A stretch of DNA of 64,000 nt. Source: Parashewanella tropica (GTDB lineage: Bacteria > Pseudomonadota > Gammaproteobacteria > Enterobacterales > Shewanellaceae). Position 1 is the first letter of the stretch. Each line of letters starts with the position of its first letter. Shown here piece after piece: positions 1 to 8,211 of the stretch. The translations under genes and the position numbers were made by a program. The stretch lies in the NCBI RefSeq assembly GCF_004358445.1, contig NZ_CP037951.1, forward strand, positions 297,501 through 361,500, in the 5' to 3' direction. The notes under the pieces were generated by a model. It ran no database searches. It saw only the letters and a program-made list of their open reading frames with translations, and was not told the origin of the DNA.

Positions 1-135
1 AGCCCTGAGATGAGTCATCCCTAGACCTTAGAGGTCTCTAAAGAGCCGTCCGAGACCAGGACGTTGATAGGCAGGGTGTGTAAGCGTTGTGAGGCGTTGA
101 GCTAACCTGTACTAATGACTCGTGAGGCTTAACCA
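1..135 (+). rRNA. rrl: 23S rRNA, 3' end (partial)
   Basis: The sequence matches the conserved 3' terminus of bacterial 23S rRNA, including the block around 110-134 (agctaacctgtactaatga, then gtgaggcttaacc). Only the last ~135 nt are in the window. The 3' end is estimated by similarity to the E. coli end. It is followed by a ~130-nt spacer without a tRNA and then 5S rRNA, the normal order of an rrn operon read on the + strand. Confidence 0.95.
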
Positions 136-268
136 TACAACCCTAATGGGTTTTACTGAACTAAAAGTTCAGAGTAATTTGCTAAACCTTAGAAAGAATA
201 CAAAGCGCTTAATGAAGCGAGAACGTTGAGAAACACAAACAGCTTTCCGAATGTTAAATAACAGAATT

Positions 269-388
269 TGTCTGGTGACAATAGAGCTGTGGTCCCACCT
301 GAATCCATCCCGAACTCAGAAGTGAAACGCAGCCTCGCCGATGGTAGTGTGGGGTTTCCCCATGTGAGAGTAGGTCATTGCCAGACGC
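269..388 (+). rRNA. rrf: 5S rRNA
   Basis: A ~120-nt stretch with the typical gammaproteobacterial 5S core (ggtcccacctgaatccatcc, gaactcagaagtgaaacg, gatggtagtgtggggtttcc). The ends tgtctgg (269-275) and ccagacg (381-387) pair to form helix I, which fixes the boundaries to within a base or two. Confidence 0.96.
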
Positions 389-430
389 CAATTTTGAATA
401 CACTGCCAATGCGGTGATTCATAAAGAGTT

Positions 431-507
431 GGAGCGGTAGTTCAGTTGGTTAGAATACCGGCCTGTCACGCCGGGGGTCGCGGGTTCGAGTCCCGTCCGC
501 TCCGCCA
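431..507 (+). tRNA. tRNA-Asp (anticodon GTC)
   Basis: A 77-nt cloverleaf: the acceptor arm ggagcgg pairs with ccgctcc, the anticodon loop reads ctGTCac, the T-loop is ggttcgagtcc, and the 3' CCA is encoded (505-507). It lies 43 nt after 5S rRNA and is probably co-transcribed as the distal tRNA of the rRNA operon, since a terminator follows within 10 nt. Confidence 0.97.
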
Positions 508-516
508 ACACAACGA

Positions 517-545
517 AGCCTCGTCAGAAATGACGGGGCTTTTTG
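517..545 (+). terminator. Rho-independent terminator of the rRNA/tRNA-Asp operon
   Basis: The stem agcctcgtca / tgacggggct (one G-T wobble) with loop gaaa is followed by ttttt. It sits directly downstream of tRNA-Asp. Confidence 0.9.
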
Positions 546-619
546 TGTTTGTAAGAAATTATTCCAAGTAATCAACTGGTTGTTGGACTAATTTACTTTA
601 AGTCGAAAGTAAGTGGAGG

Positions 620-1069
620 TTACTGAGGCAAGCTTACGTATGTTCCCTTGAAAGTCGCACATAGAGTGTCATCACAATAAATTTCTACATTAAGCGTCAC
701 TCGTTGCTTTCTACCTTCATTCAGCCCTGTTAATTCTTGTTCTTGCCACTTAACTCTCGCTTGTGGTTGTGAGTGAATGGGGGCAAGGTAGCGAATGTCG
801 GCTTTAGCTAATACGATATCACCACTCACATTTTGCAATTTATGATTCAGCCAAAATACTCCCCAACCGGTTAATGTAGCCAATGTTGAGACAGAGCCTG
901 CAAACATAGTTTGATGGCAATTGATATTAGGATCAATTGGCGCAGTTACGATAAATTCTTGGTTTTGATAGCTAATAGGAGTGATTTGCATAGCTTGCGA
1001 GATAGGTATCGTGTTATGCCACATCGTTTTCAATTCTTTCAGTAGCGGCGCGGTTGAATTGATTGGCAT
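620..1069 (-). CDS. Hotdog-fold thioesterase, YiiD/FabY C-terminal-domain type
   Basis: A 149-residue protein that I recognise by overall pattern as the hotdog thioesterase domain found at the C-terminus of E. coli YiiD. The helix-like stretch after HQTMFAGSVSTLATLTGWG (about residues 52-70) fits the central hotdog helix. The GNAT acetyltransferase domain that precedes it in E. coli YiiD is absent, so this is a stand-alone version. It directly follows dtd, and its ATG overlaps the dtd stop by one base (TAATG at 1069). The E. coli order yihY-dtd-yiiD is the same, which supports the assignment. A thioester substrate linked to fatty-acid synthesis is an inference from the family. Confidence 0.75.
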   Translation of the reverse strand: MPINSTAPLLKELKTMWHNTIPISQAMQITPISYQNQEFIVTAPIDPNINCHQTMFAGSVSTLATLTGWGVFWLNHKLQNVSGDIVLAKADIRYLAPIHSQPQARVKWQEQELTGLNEGRKQRVTLNVEIYCDDTLCATFKGTYVSLPQ

Positions 1070-1509
1070 TATTTTGATTCCAAGATAAAGGTAACCGGTC
1101 CGTCATTGGTTAAGCTGACCTGCATATCGGCTCCAAACCGCCCACTTTGTGTTGTTATGCCTTGTTTCTGACAATAATGAATGAAATGTTCATATAAAGT
1201 AGTTGCTTGCTCTGGTGTTGCCGCAGATGAAAAACTTGGTCTGCGTCCTCGGCTGGTATCTGCTGCAAGGGTGAACTGTGAGATCACTAACAGCTCACCC
1301 TTTATTTGTTCAAGGTTAAGGTTCATTTTTCCTGCTTCATCAGAAAACACTCGATAGTTGATGATCCTTTGGGCTAGTGCTTCTGCAGTAGAAGGAGTGT
1401 CTTCTTGTTCTACTCCTAATAAAACAACCAACCCTTGTTGGATTTGACCTATAGTTTGCTGATCTACATCAACCTTCGCTTGGCTGACTCGTTGAATGAT
1501 GGCTTTCAT
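1069..1509 (-). CDS. dtd: D-aminoacyl-tRNA deacylase
   Basis: A full-length 146-residue Dtd. This cytosolic homodimer hydrolyses D-amino acids (and mischarged glycine) from tRNA. Both family signatures are visible: SQFTLAAD at 77-84, which carries the catalytic Thr region, and NDGPVTF at 135-141, the cross-subunit Gly-cisPro motif (here GP). The length matches the E. coli enzyme (145). The gene's 5' end overlaps the 3' end of the upstream yihY by 41 bp, so translation is probably coupled. Confidence 0.95.
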   Translation of the reverse strand: MKAIIQRVSQAKVDVDQQTIGQIQQGLVVLLGVEQEDTPSTAEALAQRIINYRVFSDEAGKMNLNLEQIKGELLVISQFTLAADTSRGRRPSFSSAATPEQATTLYEHFIHYCQKQGITTQSGRFGADMQVSLTNDGPVTFILESK

Positions 1510-2368
1510 TTTGTTGTTCTTGTAATTGGTTAAAAAAATCCGGAAGTGACGCTGTTATTAAGGCGCCTAATAATACGATCATCCATGAGATATAAACCCA
1601 AACGAATAAGATCGGAATAGTGGCTAGTGTTCCGTATATGGCTTCATAACTTGGAAAGTGAGTGAGATAAAAGGCAAACAGTTTTTTGCCTGCTTCAAAT
1701 AAGAAAGAAGCGCATGCCGCACCAATAAGCCCATGTTTCCAATGAACGTGCGTATTAGGCACGGTCAGATACAACATAAAAAATGCCGCAAAAGAAAACA
1801 GCATAGGTAGGTTGGAAACAAAGAAGGGAGCTACTTGTGGATCATTAAAAAATTTTAATGAGATTAAGTAAGACGTTGCCGCTAAACTGGCTCCAACAAA
1901 AATAGGGCCTAATGTTAATACCATCCAATACATTGAGAAAGAAATGGCCCAGCGGCGCTTTTTTTTAATTCGCCAAATTCTATTTAATGTGCGGTCGACG
2001 GTTGAGATCAACATCAAGGCAACGACTACAAGAACCATGATACCAATGGTCGTTCCTTTAGAAGCGTTACTGACAAATTTATTGATATTCGACTGAATTA
2101 CATCGTTCGCTGAGGGCAAAAAGTTGTGGTATATAAACTCTTCTATGAGTTCTCTGACACCTTGAAAAACAGGGAAAATCGATAACATCGACATCATTAC
2201 TGCTACTAAAGGAACCAGAGAAAGTAAGGTCACATAGGTTAAATGGCCTGCAACGATATTAACGTGATCTTGTTTAAAGCGATTAAACAAGTGAATTAAA
2301 AAACTCGTAAACGTTTTTAGAAAAGATAACTGGCGAGGCAATGTTAATAATGGCTTAAACCCATTCAT
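1469..2368 (-). CDS. yihY: YihY/BrkB-family inner membrane protein
   Basis: A 299-residue polytopic membrane protein with about six hydrophobic segments: [20 protein letters not shown] near 44-63, [16 protein letters not shown] near 108-123, then four more up to residue ~275. The family-typical [14 protein letters not shown] follows the second segment. The family was once annotated as RNase BN, but that activity belongs to another protein and no catalytic function is established. The C-terminal tail ([14 protein letters not shown]) is hydrophilic. It is the first gene of the leftward yihY-dtd-hotdog group, with ATG at 2368. Confidence 0.88.
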   Translation of the reverse strand: MNGFKPLLTLPRQLSFLKTFTSFLIHLFNRFKQDHVNIVAGHLTYVTLLSLVPLVAVMMSMLSIFPVFQGVRELIEEFIYHNFLPSANDVIQSNINKFVSNASKGTTIGIMVLVVVALMLISTVDRTLNRIWRIKKKRRWAISFSMYWMVLTLGPIFVGASLAATSYLISLKFFNDPQVAPFFVSNLPMLFSFAAFFMLYLTVPNTHVHWKHGLIGAACASFLFEAGKKLFAFYLTHFPSYEAIYGTLATIPILFVWVYISWMIVLLGALITASLPDFFNQLQEQQNESHHSTSQPSEG

Positions 2369-2477
2369 GGTTTAGTTCTCCGAGTCCATGAGAAGTTTTT
2401 GTAAACTATCGCATTGAAAAGGCATTAGTGCAATACAGTCTATACTGATGATCAATAAACTTGATTGGGAGTAGTGA

Positions 2478-2960
2478 ATGAAGCAGCGTGATCCTGACTG
2501 GGAAGTGGATATTAAACAGCTGGAAGAAGCTTGCCGACTTGCTTTAGTTGAACATAAGACTCTGGCAGAAGCTAAGGGGATGACGCCTCAAGAGCTCGAA
2601 GATGTTTATGCCAAAGGTTTAGAGAAATATCACGCTGAAAAGCCAGAAGAAGCACTTGCCGATTTCAGTTATCTTGTGATGCATCAGCCTTATGATCGCC
2701 GTTTTCATATGGCATTAGGCTCTACTTTTCATTGGCTAGGCGAATTTAAACATGCGATGAATTTTTATGGTTATGCATTATTAATGGATGCTTGTGATCC
2801 CGGTGCGACTTTCCGTATTGCTCAATGCTTTTTAAGTCTAGGTGACGAAGCTTCAGCGATTGATGCTTTGCAAACGGCCATATCTCAAAGCTTTACAAAG
2901 CCTGAGCATTACGAAGTGGGTCAACATGCTCGTAAGTTATTAGAAGAAATTAATAAGTAA
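2478..2960 (+). CDS. SycD/LcrH-family type III secretion translocator chaperone
   Basis: A 160-residue tetratricopeptide protein that follows the SycD/LcrH/IpgC pattern throughout: a helical N-terminus with KGMTPQELEDVYAKGLEKY (about 33-51), then PYDRRFHMALGSTFHWLGEF (about 71-90), then DPGATFRIAQCFLSLGDEAS. The three TPR units end near residue 140, the usual length for the family. Such cytosolic chaperones bind the hydrophobic translocators of type III secretion systems and keep them soluble. The gene lies 51 bp upstream of a large protein with paired hydrophobic segments, the usual chaperone-client arrangement, and the two are probably co-transcribed. No needle, export or ATPase gene is in the window, so the pair is an orphan here. 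SD ggag at 2467-2470. Confidence 0.88.
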   Translation: MKQRDPDWEVDIKQLEEACRLALVEHKTLAEAKGMTPQELEDVYAKGLEKYHAEKPEEALADFSYLVMHQPYDRRFHMALGSTFHWLGEFKHAMNFYGYALLMDACDPGATFRIAQCFLSLGDEASAIDALQTAISQSFTKPEHYEVGQHARKLLEEINK

Positions 2961-3011
2961 CACTTCTTTATAATCCTCAGGGATGAGCTGTATTATACCT
3001 AAAGAGGTTGT

Positions 3012-5153
3012 ATGGCTGCCGTTGGTGGTGTTGAACTTATCCAGATCCCTGTTGATACCTTTGAAGAGGATCCTCGACTACGTCATGGTGCTCCTACATC
3101 TTCTCCACTTACTGCCCCTACTATTACGGTTACTCGCCCATCACAGCCAAGCAACATTGAATTAGATGCGGTAGGAACTTATCTTCAAGCACCTTCTGCT
3201 GACTTTAATCACCTTCAAGTAACGCTCCCTCCTTTAAGACGGCATATGGTGCTCGAAAAAGTCAGTGAGCAGTCTAAAAGAAATGCAGAGCGGGCAGAGG
3301 AAAGTAATCGTCAAGCGATGCAAACCGGAATTGAAATTGCCAAGAAAAATTTCTTTATAAAGTTAATTGCTACATGTGTCAGTTTAGTGGTTCTTGGCAT
3401 TGCTATTGGAGCTGTTGTTGGAACTTTGGGCGCAGCAGCTCCGATGGCAATCCCCTTTATTGCCGTAATGGGCGTAGTTACTGCTATTGCCATTGCGGAT
3501 ATGTTTTGTGCTTTAGCCGACTGGCAATTAAAAAGTCATGGCTATTCTGGGTTGGCATGCGGCACTTGTTCGATAGCCAATGGTATATGGGGGATATTTT
3601 ATCTTTGTGGCTGGCGAAATGAAAAGAGCATTGCTACTGCTAAGGTTATTGCCATTGTCATTAAAATTCTAATCACTATCGGGACTCTTTGGGCGGCTGA
3701 AGCCTCTCCAGAGTTATTGGTTGACCCACAGGCCGTAGGGGGAACTTTAGGAACCATAGCTGAAGAGTGTTCTAAATTGTATTTTCAAGTGGAAGATGCT
3801 GAAAAAGCACATCAAGAATGGTTCGAAAAAGCGGTTATGGATGCCGAACAGGCCAAAGAAAAAAGGAGAGGAAAAGAATTTATTGAAGGATTAGTTAAAT
3901 CCCAACTTTCGGTACAGGAAAAGTTTGAAGATAGAATTAAAGTCAGAGTCAGAAAAGAATATCAACTGGCCGTTAGTGCAAAAGAGACACTCGATTCAGC
4001 AAGAACTCAGCTCGAAGATATTGAGCAAGCGATAGCACAGGCTAAGATGGTATTAGGCTCTGAAGTGGTGGTCGCTATGGAAGACGTTGTTCAGCGTGAG
4101 GTAGAGTTACCAGATGATGCTGATTTAAGTGAAAGAGCTGATGCGCAATTACAGCTTGGAAGGTTCAATGTAAAAGAAGTCAGTTTAAAACCCTATTTGG
4201 ATGAAATTGCTGAGATGAGTCATCGCGTAGAACGTTTAAGAGAGCAGCATATTGAATCACTAACTGAGGCTCATAGAAAAAAAGTTAGACACTGTAGAAA
4301 TACATTTCTTGGTAAGCTTTTGAATACTCCATTGAGTTTGTTAGGGGTAGCTGGTGCAGCGGCGATAACTGGTGCGACGATGGGGGCCGCGACACCGCTG
4401 GCATTATTTATGATTGGTATTTTTAGTTTTTCTATTGGCGATGCGTTTGCGGCGTATAAAAATTGGCAGCAAATGAAGAAAGAAGGAGAAGAGTTACAGT
4501 TTGGTTCAGACTTCATTGCTAACGAAATGTATTACATACTTAGAAGTGAAGAGGTTGATGAAGAGAAGTTGATCAAACTGTCGGAAAACACATCGGTGGT
4601 GCTTCGTCTTATTTTTACGTTGGGTTCTTTATGGCCCAAAAGAAAGGCATTAAACGCTGTTGAACAGTTAGAGTTAGTCACATCACATATAGAACCTGTA
4701 ACAGGTGCTGCTTCGGAAAGGCTTGAAGACTCAAGTGATGTTGCTCAAACTCAGTTGAGTACTCTAAAGCTAGAAACTCAATTTAGTATTGTTAAAGAGG
4801 CGATTCGCGATCAGCAAATTATTTTTACGGCCTATAATGGTGAGATGGAGCGAATTAAGCATCAGGGACAACATAATTTGACCATGGCATATAAACATAA
4901 GCTGTTGGCTCAGATGGAAACAGAGCATATTCAACGTCAGTTAACTGAATTGAGAACTGAGTTTCAGCAGTTAGCAGAGCAACAGCAGCTTCAGGTGTTG
5001 AAGTACATCGAATCAGATGAAGTTCGTGAACTGCTTATGCAAACGATGAAAGCTAGTTTAGCCGGTGGGCAACCGGGGCCTGAGGTGAGAGATAAAGGTG
5101 GATTAAGGGTTCCATTAGTTCCGCCATATCACTTAAGAACGACTGCAATCTAG
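3012..5153 (+). CDS. Large translocator-like protein with two membrane-hairpin modules
   Basis: A 713-residue protein that I cannot name. Visible architecture: a low-complexity, signal-less N-terminus (1-75); a charged helix (78-112); module A (about 112-230) with a long Gly/Ala-rich hydrophobic hairpin, then ADMFCALADW (162-171), GIWGIFYL and a second hydrophobic stretch ending GTLWAAEAS; a long charged coiled-coil region (255-425); module B (about 431-545) repeating the pattern with GDAFAAYKNW (476-485), GSDFIANEMYYIL and TLGSLW; and a Gln/Glu-rich coiled coil (570-680). A SycD-type chaperone lies immediately upstream and the RBS is good (agagg at 3003-3007). Together with the hydrophobic pairs and coiled coils, this fits a type III translocator or effector that enters membranes. 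That role is inferred from context and shape only. A related module occurs at 19350-20762. Confidence 0.7.
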   Translation: MAAVGGVELIQIPVDTFEEDPRLRHGAPTSSPLTAPTITVTRPSQPSNIELDAVGTYLQAPSADFNHLQVTLPPLRRHMVLEKVSEQSKRNAERAEESNRQAMQTGIEIAKKNFFIKLIATCVSLVVLGIAIGAVVGTLGAAAPMAIPFIAVMGVVTAIAIADMFCALADWQLKSHGYSGLACGTCSIANGIWGIFYLCGWRNEKSIATAKVIAIVIKILITIGTLWAAEASPELLVDPQAVGGTLGTIAEECSKLYFQVEDAEKAHQEWFEKAVMDAEQAKEKRRGKEFIEGLVKSQLSVQEKFEDRIKVRVRKEYQLAVSAKETLDSARTQLEDIEQAIAQAKMVLGSEVVVAMEDVVQREVELPDDADLSERADAQLQLGRFNVKEVSLKPYLDEIAEMSHRVERLREQHIESLTEAHRKKVRHCRNTFLGKLLNTPLSLLGVAGAAAITGATMGAATPLALFMIGIFSFSIGDAFAAYKNWQQMKKEGEELQFGSDFIANEMYYILRSEEVDEEKLIKLSENTSVVLRLIFTLGSLWPKRKALNAVEQLELVTSHIEPVTGAASERLEDSSDVAQTQLSTLKLETQFSIVKEAIRDQQIIFTAYNGEMERIKHQGQHNLTMAYKHKLLAQMETEHIQRQLTELRTEFQQLAEQQQLQVLKYIESDEVRELLMQTMKASLAGGQPGPEVRDKGGLRVPLVPPYHLRTTAI

Positions 5154-5154
5154 A

Positions 5155-6045
5155 TTATAATTCGAAGCACATTTCTTGTTGGGTTTGAGGATCTGTAAAT
5201 GCGAGTTGTTTAGCCATCAGTTGTAATGGCTTAGTATAATCCGCAACCTTATTTTTTTGTAAAGTTGGGTAAAATACATCATTTAAAATAGGCATACCGA
5301 GGCTCATCATATGCACTCGAAGTTGATGCGTTTTCCCAGTTACCGGTTCGAGTTCAAATCGTCCTATTTCATCGACTATTTCCAATAATGAAATCTCTGA
5401 GTGGCTATTGGGTTCACCTTCTATAATTTCCATCACAAACGAGGGGTTCGATTTTTGTAATCGATTTTTTACTGTCCAGTGTAATTTACCTTGCTGAGCA
5501 AATTTTGTTTGAATTTCAGAAGGGACTCTAGCGAACGCTTGATAACGTTTTTGAATGATACCATCACGAAATAAGTTGTGGTAAATCGCCCGAACTTCCG
5601 GTTTTTTGGTTAAGAGAATTAACCCTGCGGTGTCTTTATCTAACCTGTGTGCAGGCGTAATCGTATCAATGCCTGTGCTTGCTCTTAGCCTAGAAACCAA
5701 ACACTCATTGATGTAATTTCCTCCCGGTGCTACCGGTAAAAAGTGTGGCTTATTGACCACGAGAATATTGTCATTTTCAAAGAGGATCTGTTCTTTAAAT
5801 GGAATTGGTGTCTCTTGCTCAACTTCACGATAGTAATACACTCGTGCCGTTGGACGGCACAAACAGTCAGAGTTGATTAAGCTTTTATCTTGCCAATGGA
5901 CTTTCCCTTCGTTCATTCGTTTTAGCCACTGGGCTTTGCCAATCTGCGGATATTTAAAACTCAGAAACTCTAATACAGTTAGATCGTTAGCCGTATCTTG
6001 AGGAATAGCAACGTAAGATGGGTGTTTAGCGACAACGTTTGACAT
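5155..6045 (-). CDS. RluA-family pseudouridine synthase
   Basis: A pseudouridine synthase of the RluA type: the catalytic loop PAHRLDKDTAGLILL carries the conserved Asp, and KTHQLRVHMMSLGMPILND is the family's C-terminal motif. An S4-like stretch (IGKAQWLKRMNEGKVHWQD) precedes it. The frame is open from 6150, but that start would reach into the divergent ppaC. I chose the internal ATG at 6045 (MSNVVAKH), which gives 296 residues and drops a hydrophobic extension that is not typical of the family. The target RNA (tRNA or 23S rRNA) cannot be told from the sequence. Confidence 0.88.
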   Translation of the reverse strand: MSNVVAKHPSYVAIPQDTANDLTVLEFLSFKYPQIGKAQWLKRMNEGKVHWQDKSLINSDCLCRPTARVYYYREVEQETPIPFKEQILFENDNILVVNKPHFLPVAPGGNYINECLVSRLRASTGIDTITPAHRLDKDTAGLILLTKKPEVRAIYHNLFRDGIIQKRYQAFARVPSEIQTKFAQQGKLHWTVKNRLQKSNPSFVMEIIEGEPNSHSEISLLEIVDEIGRFELEPVTGKTHQLRVHMMSLGMPILNDVFYPTLQKNKVADYTKPLQLMAKQLAFTDPQTQQEMCFEL

Positions 6046-6143
6046 GAGGTGATGATCAGAGCAAAAAAATGATTTTATCGTATATTTTTGAATTTGGCAG
6101 AGTTTTGATAAAATCTTCGCAAATAACTTGGAGATTATGAGCA

Positions 6144-7064
6144 ATGTCAATTTACGTAGTGGGACACAAGATCCCGGATTCTGATTCTATTTGTGGTGCC
6201 ATCGCCTTAGCTTACCTAAAAAATCAAATCGGTGAGCCAGCTATCGCAACTCGTCTAGGCGAGCCTTCACCTGAAACACAATTCATTCTTGATAAGTTTG
6301 GTTTCGAAGCACCAGAACTAAAACTAAGCTACGCTGGCGAGCAAGTGTATATCGTTGACCACTCTGAAGTAACCCAAGCCCCTGATGATATTGCTGAAGC
6401 AACGATTGTAGGTATTGTTGATCACCACAAACTGGGTGACTTAACGACTTCTACACCACTTGAGTGTTGGATCCGCCCTGTTGGTTGTTCAAATACCGTT
6501 ATCAAAATGATGTATGACTTCTATAATGTTGAAATTCCAAAAGACATTGCGGGCATCATGATGTGTGCGATTTTGAGTGATACGGTTATTTTCAAATCAC
6601 CAACCTGCACCACGGCAGATATTCGTTGTGTTGAAGCATTAGCAGAAATCGCAGGCATCGAAGACTTTAAAGCGGTTGGCATGGAAATGTTTAACGTGAA
6701 ATCTGACGTGAAAGGCGCGAAACCACGTGAGCTTGTGATGCGTGATTTTAAAGACTTCAACATGAACGATAATCTGATCGGTATTGGTCAGCTTGAAGTG
6801 GTTGATCTATCAGTGTTTGATGATATCAAAGCCGATTTAGAAGCGGATATCGCGGCACTTAAAGAAGAAGGCAATCGCCATACTGTAATGTTGCTACTCA
6901 CCGACATTATGAAAGAAGGTTCAGAGTTATTAGTGGTGAGTGATGATGCGGATTTAAGTGAAAAAGCGTACAAGATTGCCTCTGAAAACGGTCGCTCTTG
7001 GTTACCAGGTGTATTAAGCCGCAAGAAGCAAGTTGTACCACCTCTACAAGAAGTGTTTGCTTAA
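6144..7064 (+). CDS. ppaC: Manganese-dependent inorganic pyrophosphatase (family II)
   Basis: A 306-residue family II pyrophosphatase that hydrolyses PPi to phosphate in the cytosol and so drives biosynthetic reactions. The DHH-domain motifs are intact: GHKIPDSDSICGA (7-19) binds metal, VDHSE (71-75) follows, and GIVDHHKLGDL carries the DHH signature. The DHHA2 domain ends with SRKKQVVPPL (about 292-301), the phosphate-binding RKK loop. SD ttggag lies at 6128-6133. Family II enzymes are patchy in gammaproteobacteria but usual in Vibrio and Shewanella. A terminator follows immediately, so this is probably a single-gene unit. Confidence 0.95.
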   Translation: MSIYVVGHKIPDSDSICGAIALAYLKNQIGEPAIATRLGEPSPETQFILDKFGFEAPELKLSYAGEQVYIVDHSEVTQAPDDIAEATIVGIVDHHKLGDLTTSTPLECWIRPVGCSNTVIKMMYDFYNVEIPKDIAGIMMCAILSDTVIFKSPTCTTADIRCVEALAEIAGIEDFKAVGMEMFNVKSDVKGAKPRELVMRDFKDFNMNDNLIGIGQLEVVDLSVFDDIKADLEADIAALKEEGNRHTVMLLLTDIMKEGSELLVVSDDADLSEKAYKIASENGRSWLPGVLSRKKQVVPPLQEVFA

Positions 7065-7089
7065 TCGCTATAGATTTATAGATTTTATC

Positions 7090-7114
7090 GCCCAGCTTAT
7101 GCTGGGCTTTTTTA
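7090..7114 (+). terminator. Rho-independent terminator of ppaC
   Basis: The perfect stem gcccagc / gctgggc with loop ttat is followed by six T residues. Confidence 0.92.
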
Positions 7115-7274
7115 ACTTATATTTTCACGACTTACCCTTGCCTGAGAGCAATGCTAAAAAGTCTATCAAAACCAAATTAACAAATAATTAACCATTCGGT
7201 TAAGCCCTTATTCATTACCTTGATGCTAGTGTTTCTTCATATTCATTTACTAATGGCATTGTAAGGAGTGAATT

Positions 7275-8159
7275 GTGTCCACATCGGTCTTGATCACAGG
7301 ATCAAACAGTGGCTTTGGCTATTTAATGGCAAAGACCTTATTACAACAGGGCTTTTTTGTTGTGGCGTCTATGCGTCACTCGACATCTAAGCACGTTGAT
7401 GTAGCAAATGATCTAAGACAGCAAGGTGCTTTGGTTGTGGATATTGATGTTACTGATGAGCAAAGTGTTAATGATGGCGTGGCTGAATCCATTGCCATAC
7501 AGGGGCATATTGATGTGCTTATTAATAATGCAGGCTTTGGCTCGTCGGCTTGGTTACAAAGCTGCACTATTGATGATTTTAATGCCATTTTCGATGTTAA
7601 TGTATTTGGTGTGCAGCGGATGATACGAGCCGTACTTCCTCATATGAGGCAAAGACGGCAAGGAACGCTAATTCAAATTTCCAGTACCTTAGGCCAATTC
7701 GTATTGCCTTATATGGGTGTGTATAACGCCAGTAAACATGCGTTAGAAGCACTAACTGAAACTTACCGTGTTGAGCTTTCTCAGTTTGGCATTCAATCGC
7801 TATTGGTTCAGCCTGGCGCATTTGGTACGCCGTTTTCTTCGAATTTAATTGCAGGAAGTGACACTGAGATCACTCAGTCATATGACAAACTTGCAGATGC
7901 GCCTGATAAGCAAGTTGAGTATTACAATAAAGTTCGCGAGCAGGGTAATAATCCAGATCCACAAATGGTGGCGGATGCTGTATTGAAACTATTACAAATG
8001 AAACCAGAACAAAGGCCATTTAGAACTTTGGTGGACGGTACTTGTGAACAACATCCTGTTGAAGAGGTTAATCGCAGCCTTGAGACTGCGATGCAGAAGC
8101 TCTATCAAAGTTATCCGTTTGGGGAGCTGTTGACGCTCAATCAGACTTCTTGCAAATAA
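7275..8159 (+). CDS. Short-chain dehydrogenase/reductase (SDR)
   Basis: A 294-residue classical SDR with Rossmann fold: TGSNSGFG (8-15) is the NAD(P)-binding loop, NNAG (about 87-90) the stabilising motif, and YNASK (about 153-157) the catalytic Tyr/Lys pair preceded by the ISS serine. The start is GTG at 7275, supported by a strong SD (aaggag at 7263-7268, spacing 6). The substrate is unknown. The C-terminal part (VEYYNKVREQGNNPDPQMVA) resembles oxidoreductases acting on bulky hydrophobic substrates, but this is weak evidence. It lies alone between ppaC and the convergent glnA. Confidence 0.88.
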   Translation: MSTSVLITGSNSGFGYLMAKTLLQQGFFVVASMRHSTSKHVDVANDLRQQGALVVDIDVTDEQSVNDGVAESIAIQGHIDVLINNAGFGSSAWLQSCTIDDFNAIFDVNVFGVQRMIRAVLPHMRQRRQGTLIQISSTLGQFVLPYMGVYNASKHALEALTETYRVELSQFGIQSLLVQPGAFGTPFSSNLIAGSDTEITQSYDKLADAPDKQVEYYNKVREQGNNPDPQMVADAVLKLLQMKPEQRPFRTLVDGTCEQHPVEEVNRSLETAMQKLYQSYPFGELLTLNQTSCK

Positions 8160-8195
8160 AAAAGCCTTATCGATCGCTCAATAAGGCTTTCATTT
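8158..8195. terminator. Bidirectional terminator between the SDR gene and glnA
   Basis: The stem aagccttat / ataaggctt has A-rich sequence on one side and T-rich sequence on the other, so it can stop both the rightward SDR transcript and the leftward glnA transcript. Confidence 0.85.
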
Positions 8196-8211
8196 TATTT
8201 AGCTTTAGCTA

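Noticed and set aside
136-268. Possible tRNA in the 23S-5S spacer
   Set aside because: No cloverleaf could be folded; the spacer is AT-rich and has only processing-stem sequence.
1069-1509. Frameshift suspected from the overlapping yihY, dtd and thioesterase frames
   Set aside because: All three proteins are full length for their families; the overlaps are ordinary translational coupling.
2983-3165. 60-codon ORF overlapping the start of the 713-residue protein
   Set aside because: It is out of frame with the large gene, Leu-rich only by frame shift, and begins before that gene's RBS; no sign of translation.
6046-6150. N-terminal extension of the pseudouridine synthase
   Set aside because: It overlaps the divergent ppaC start and its promoter, and gives a hydrophobic leader atypical for a cytosolic RNA enzyme.
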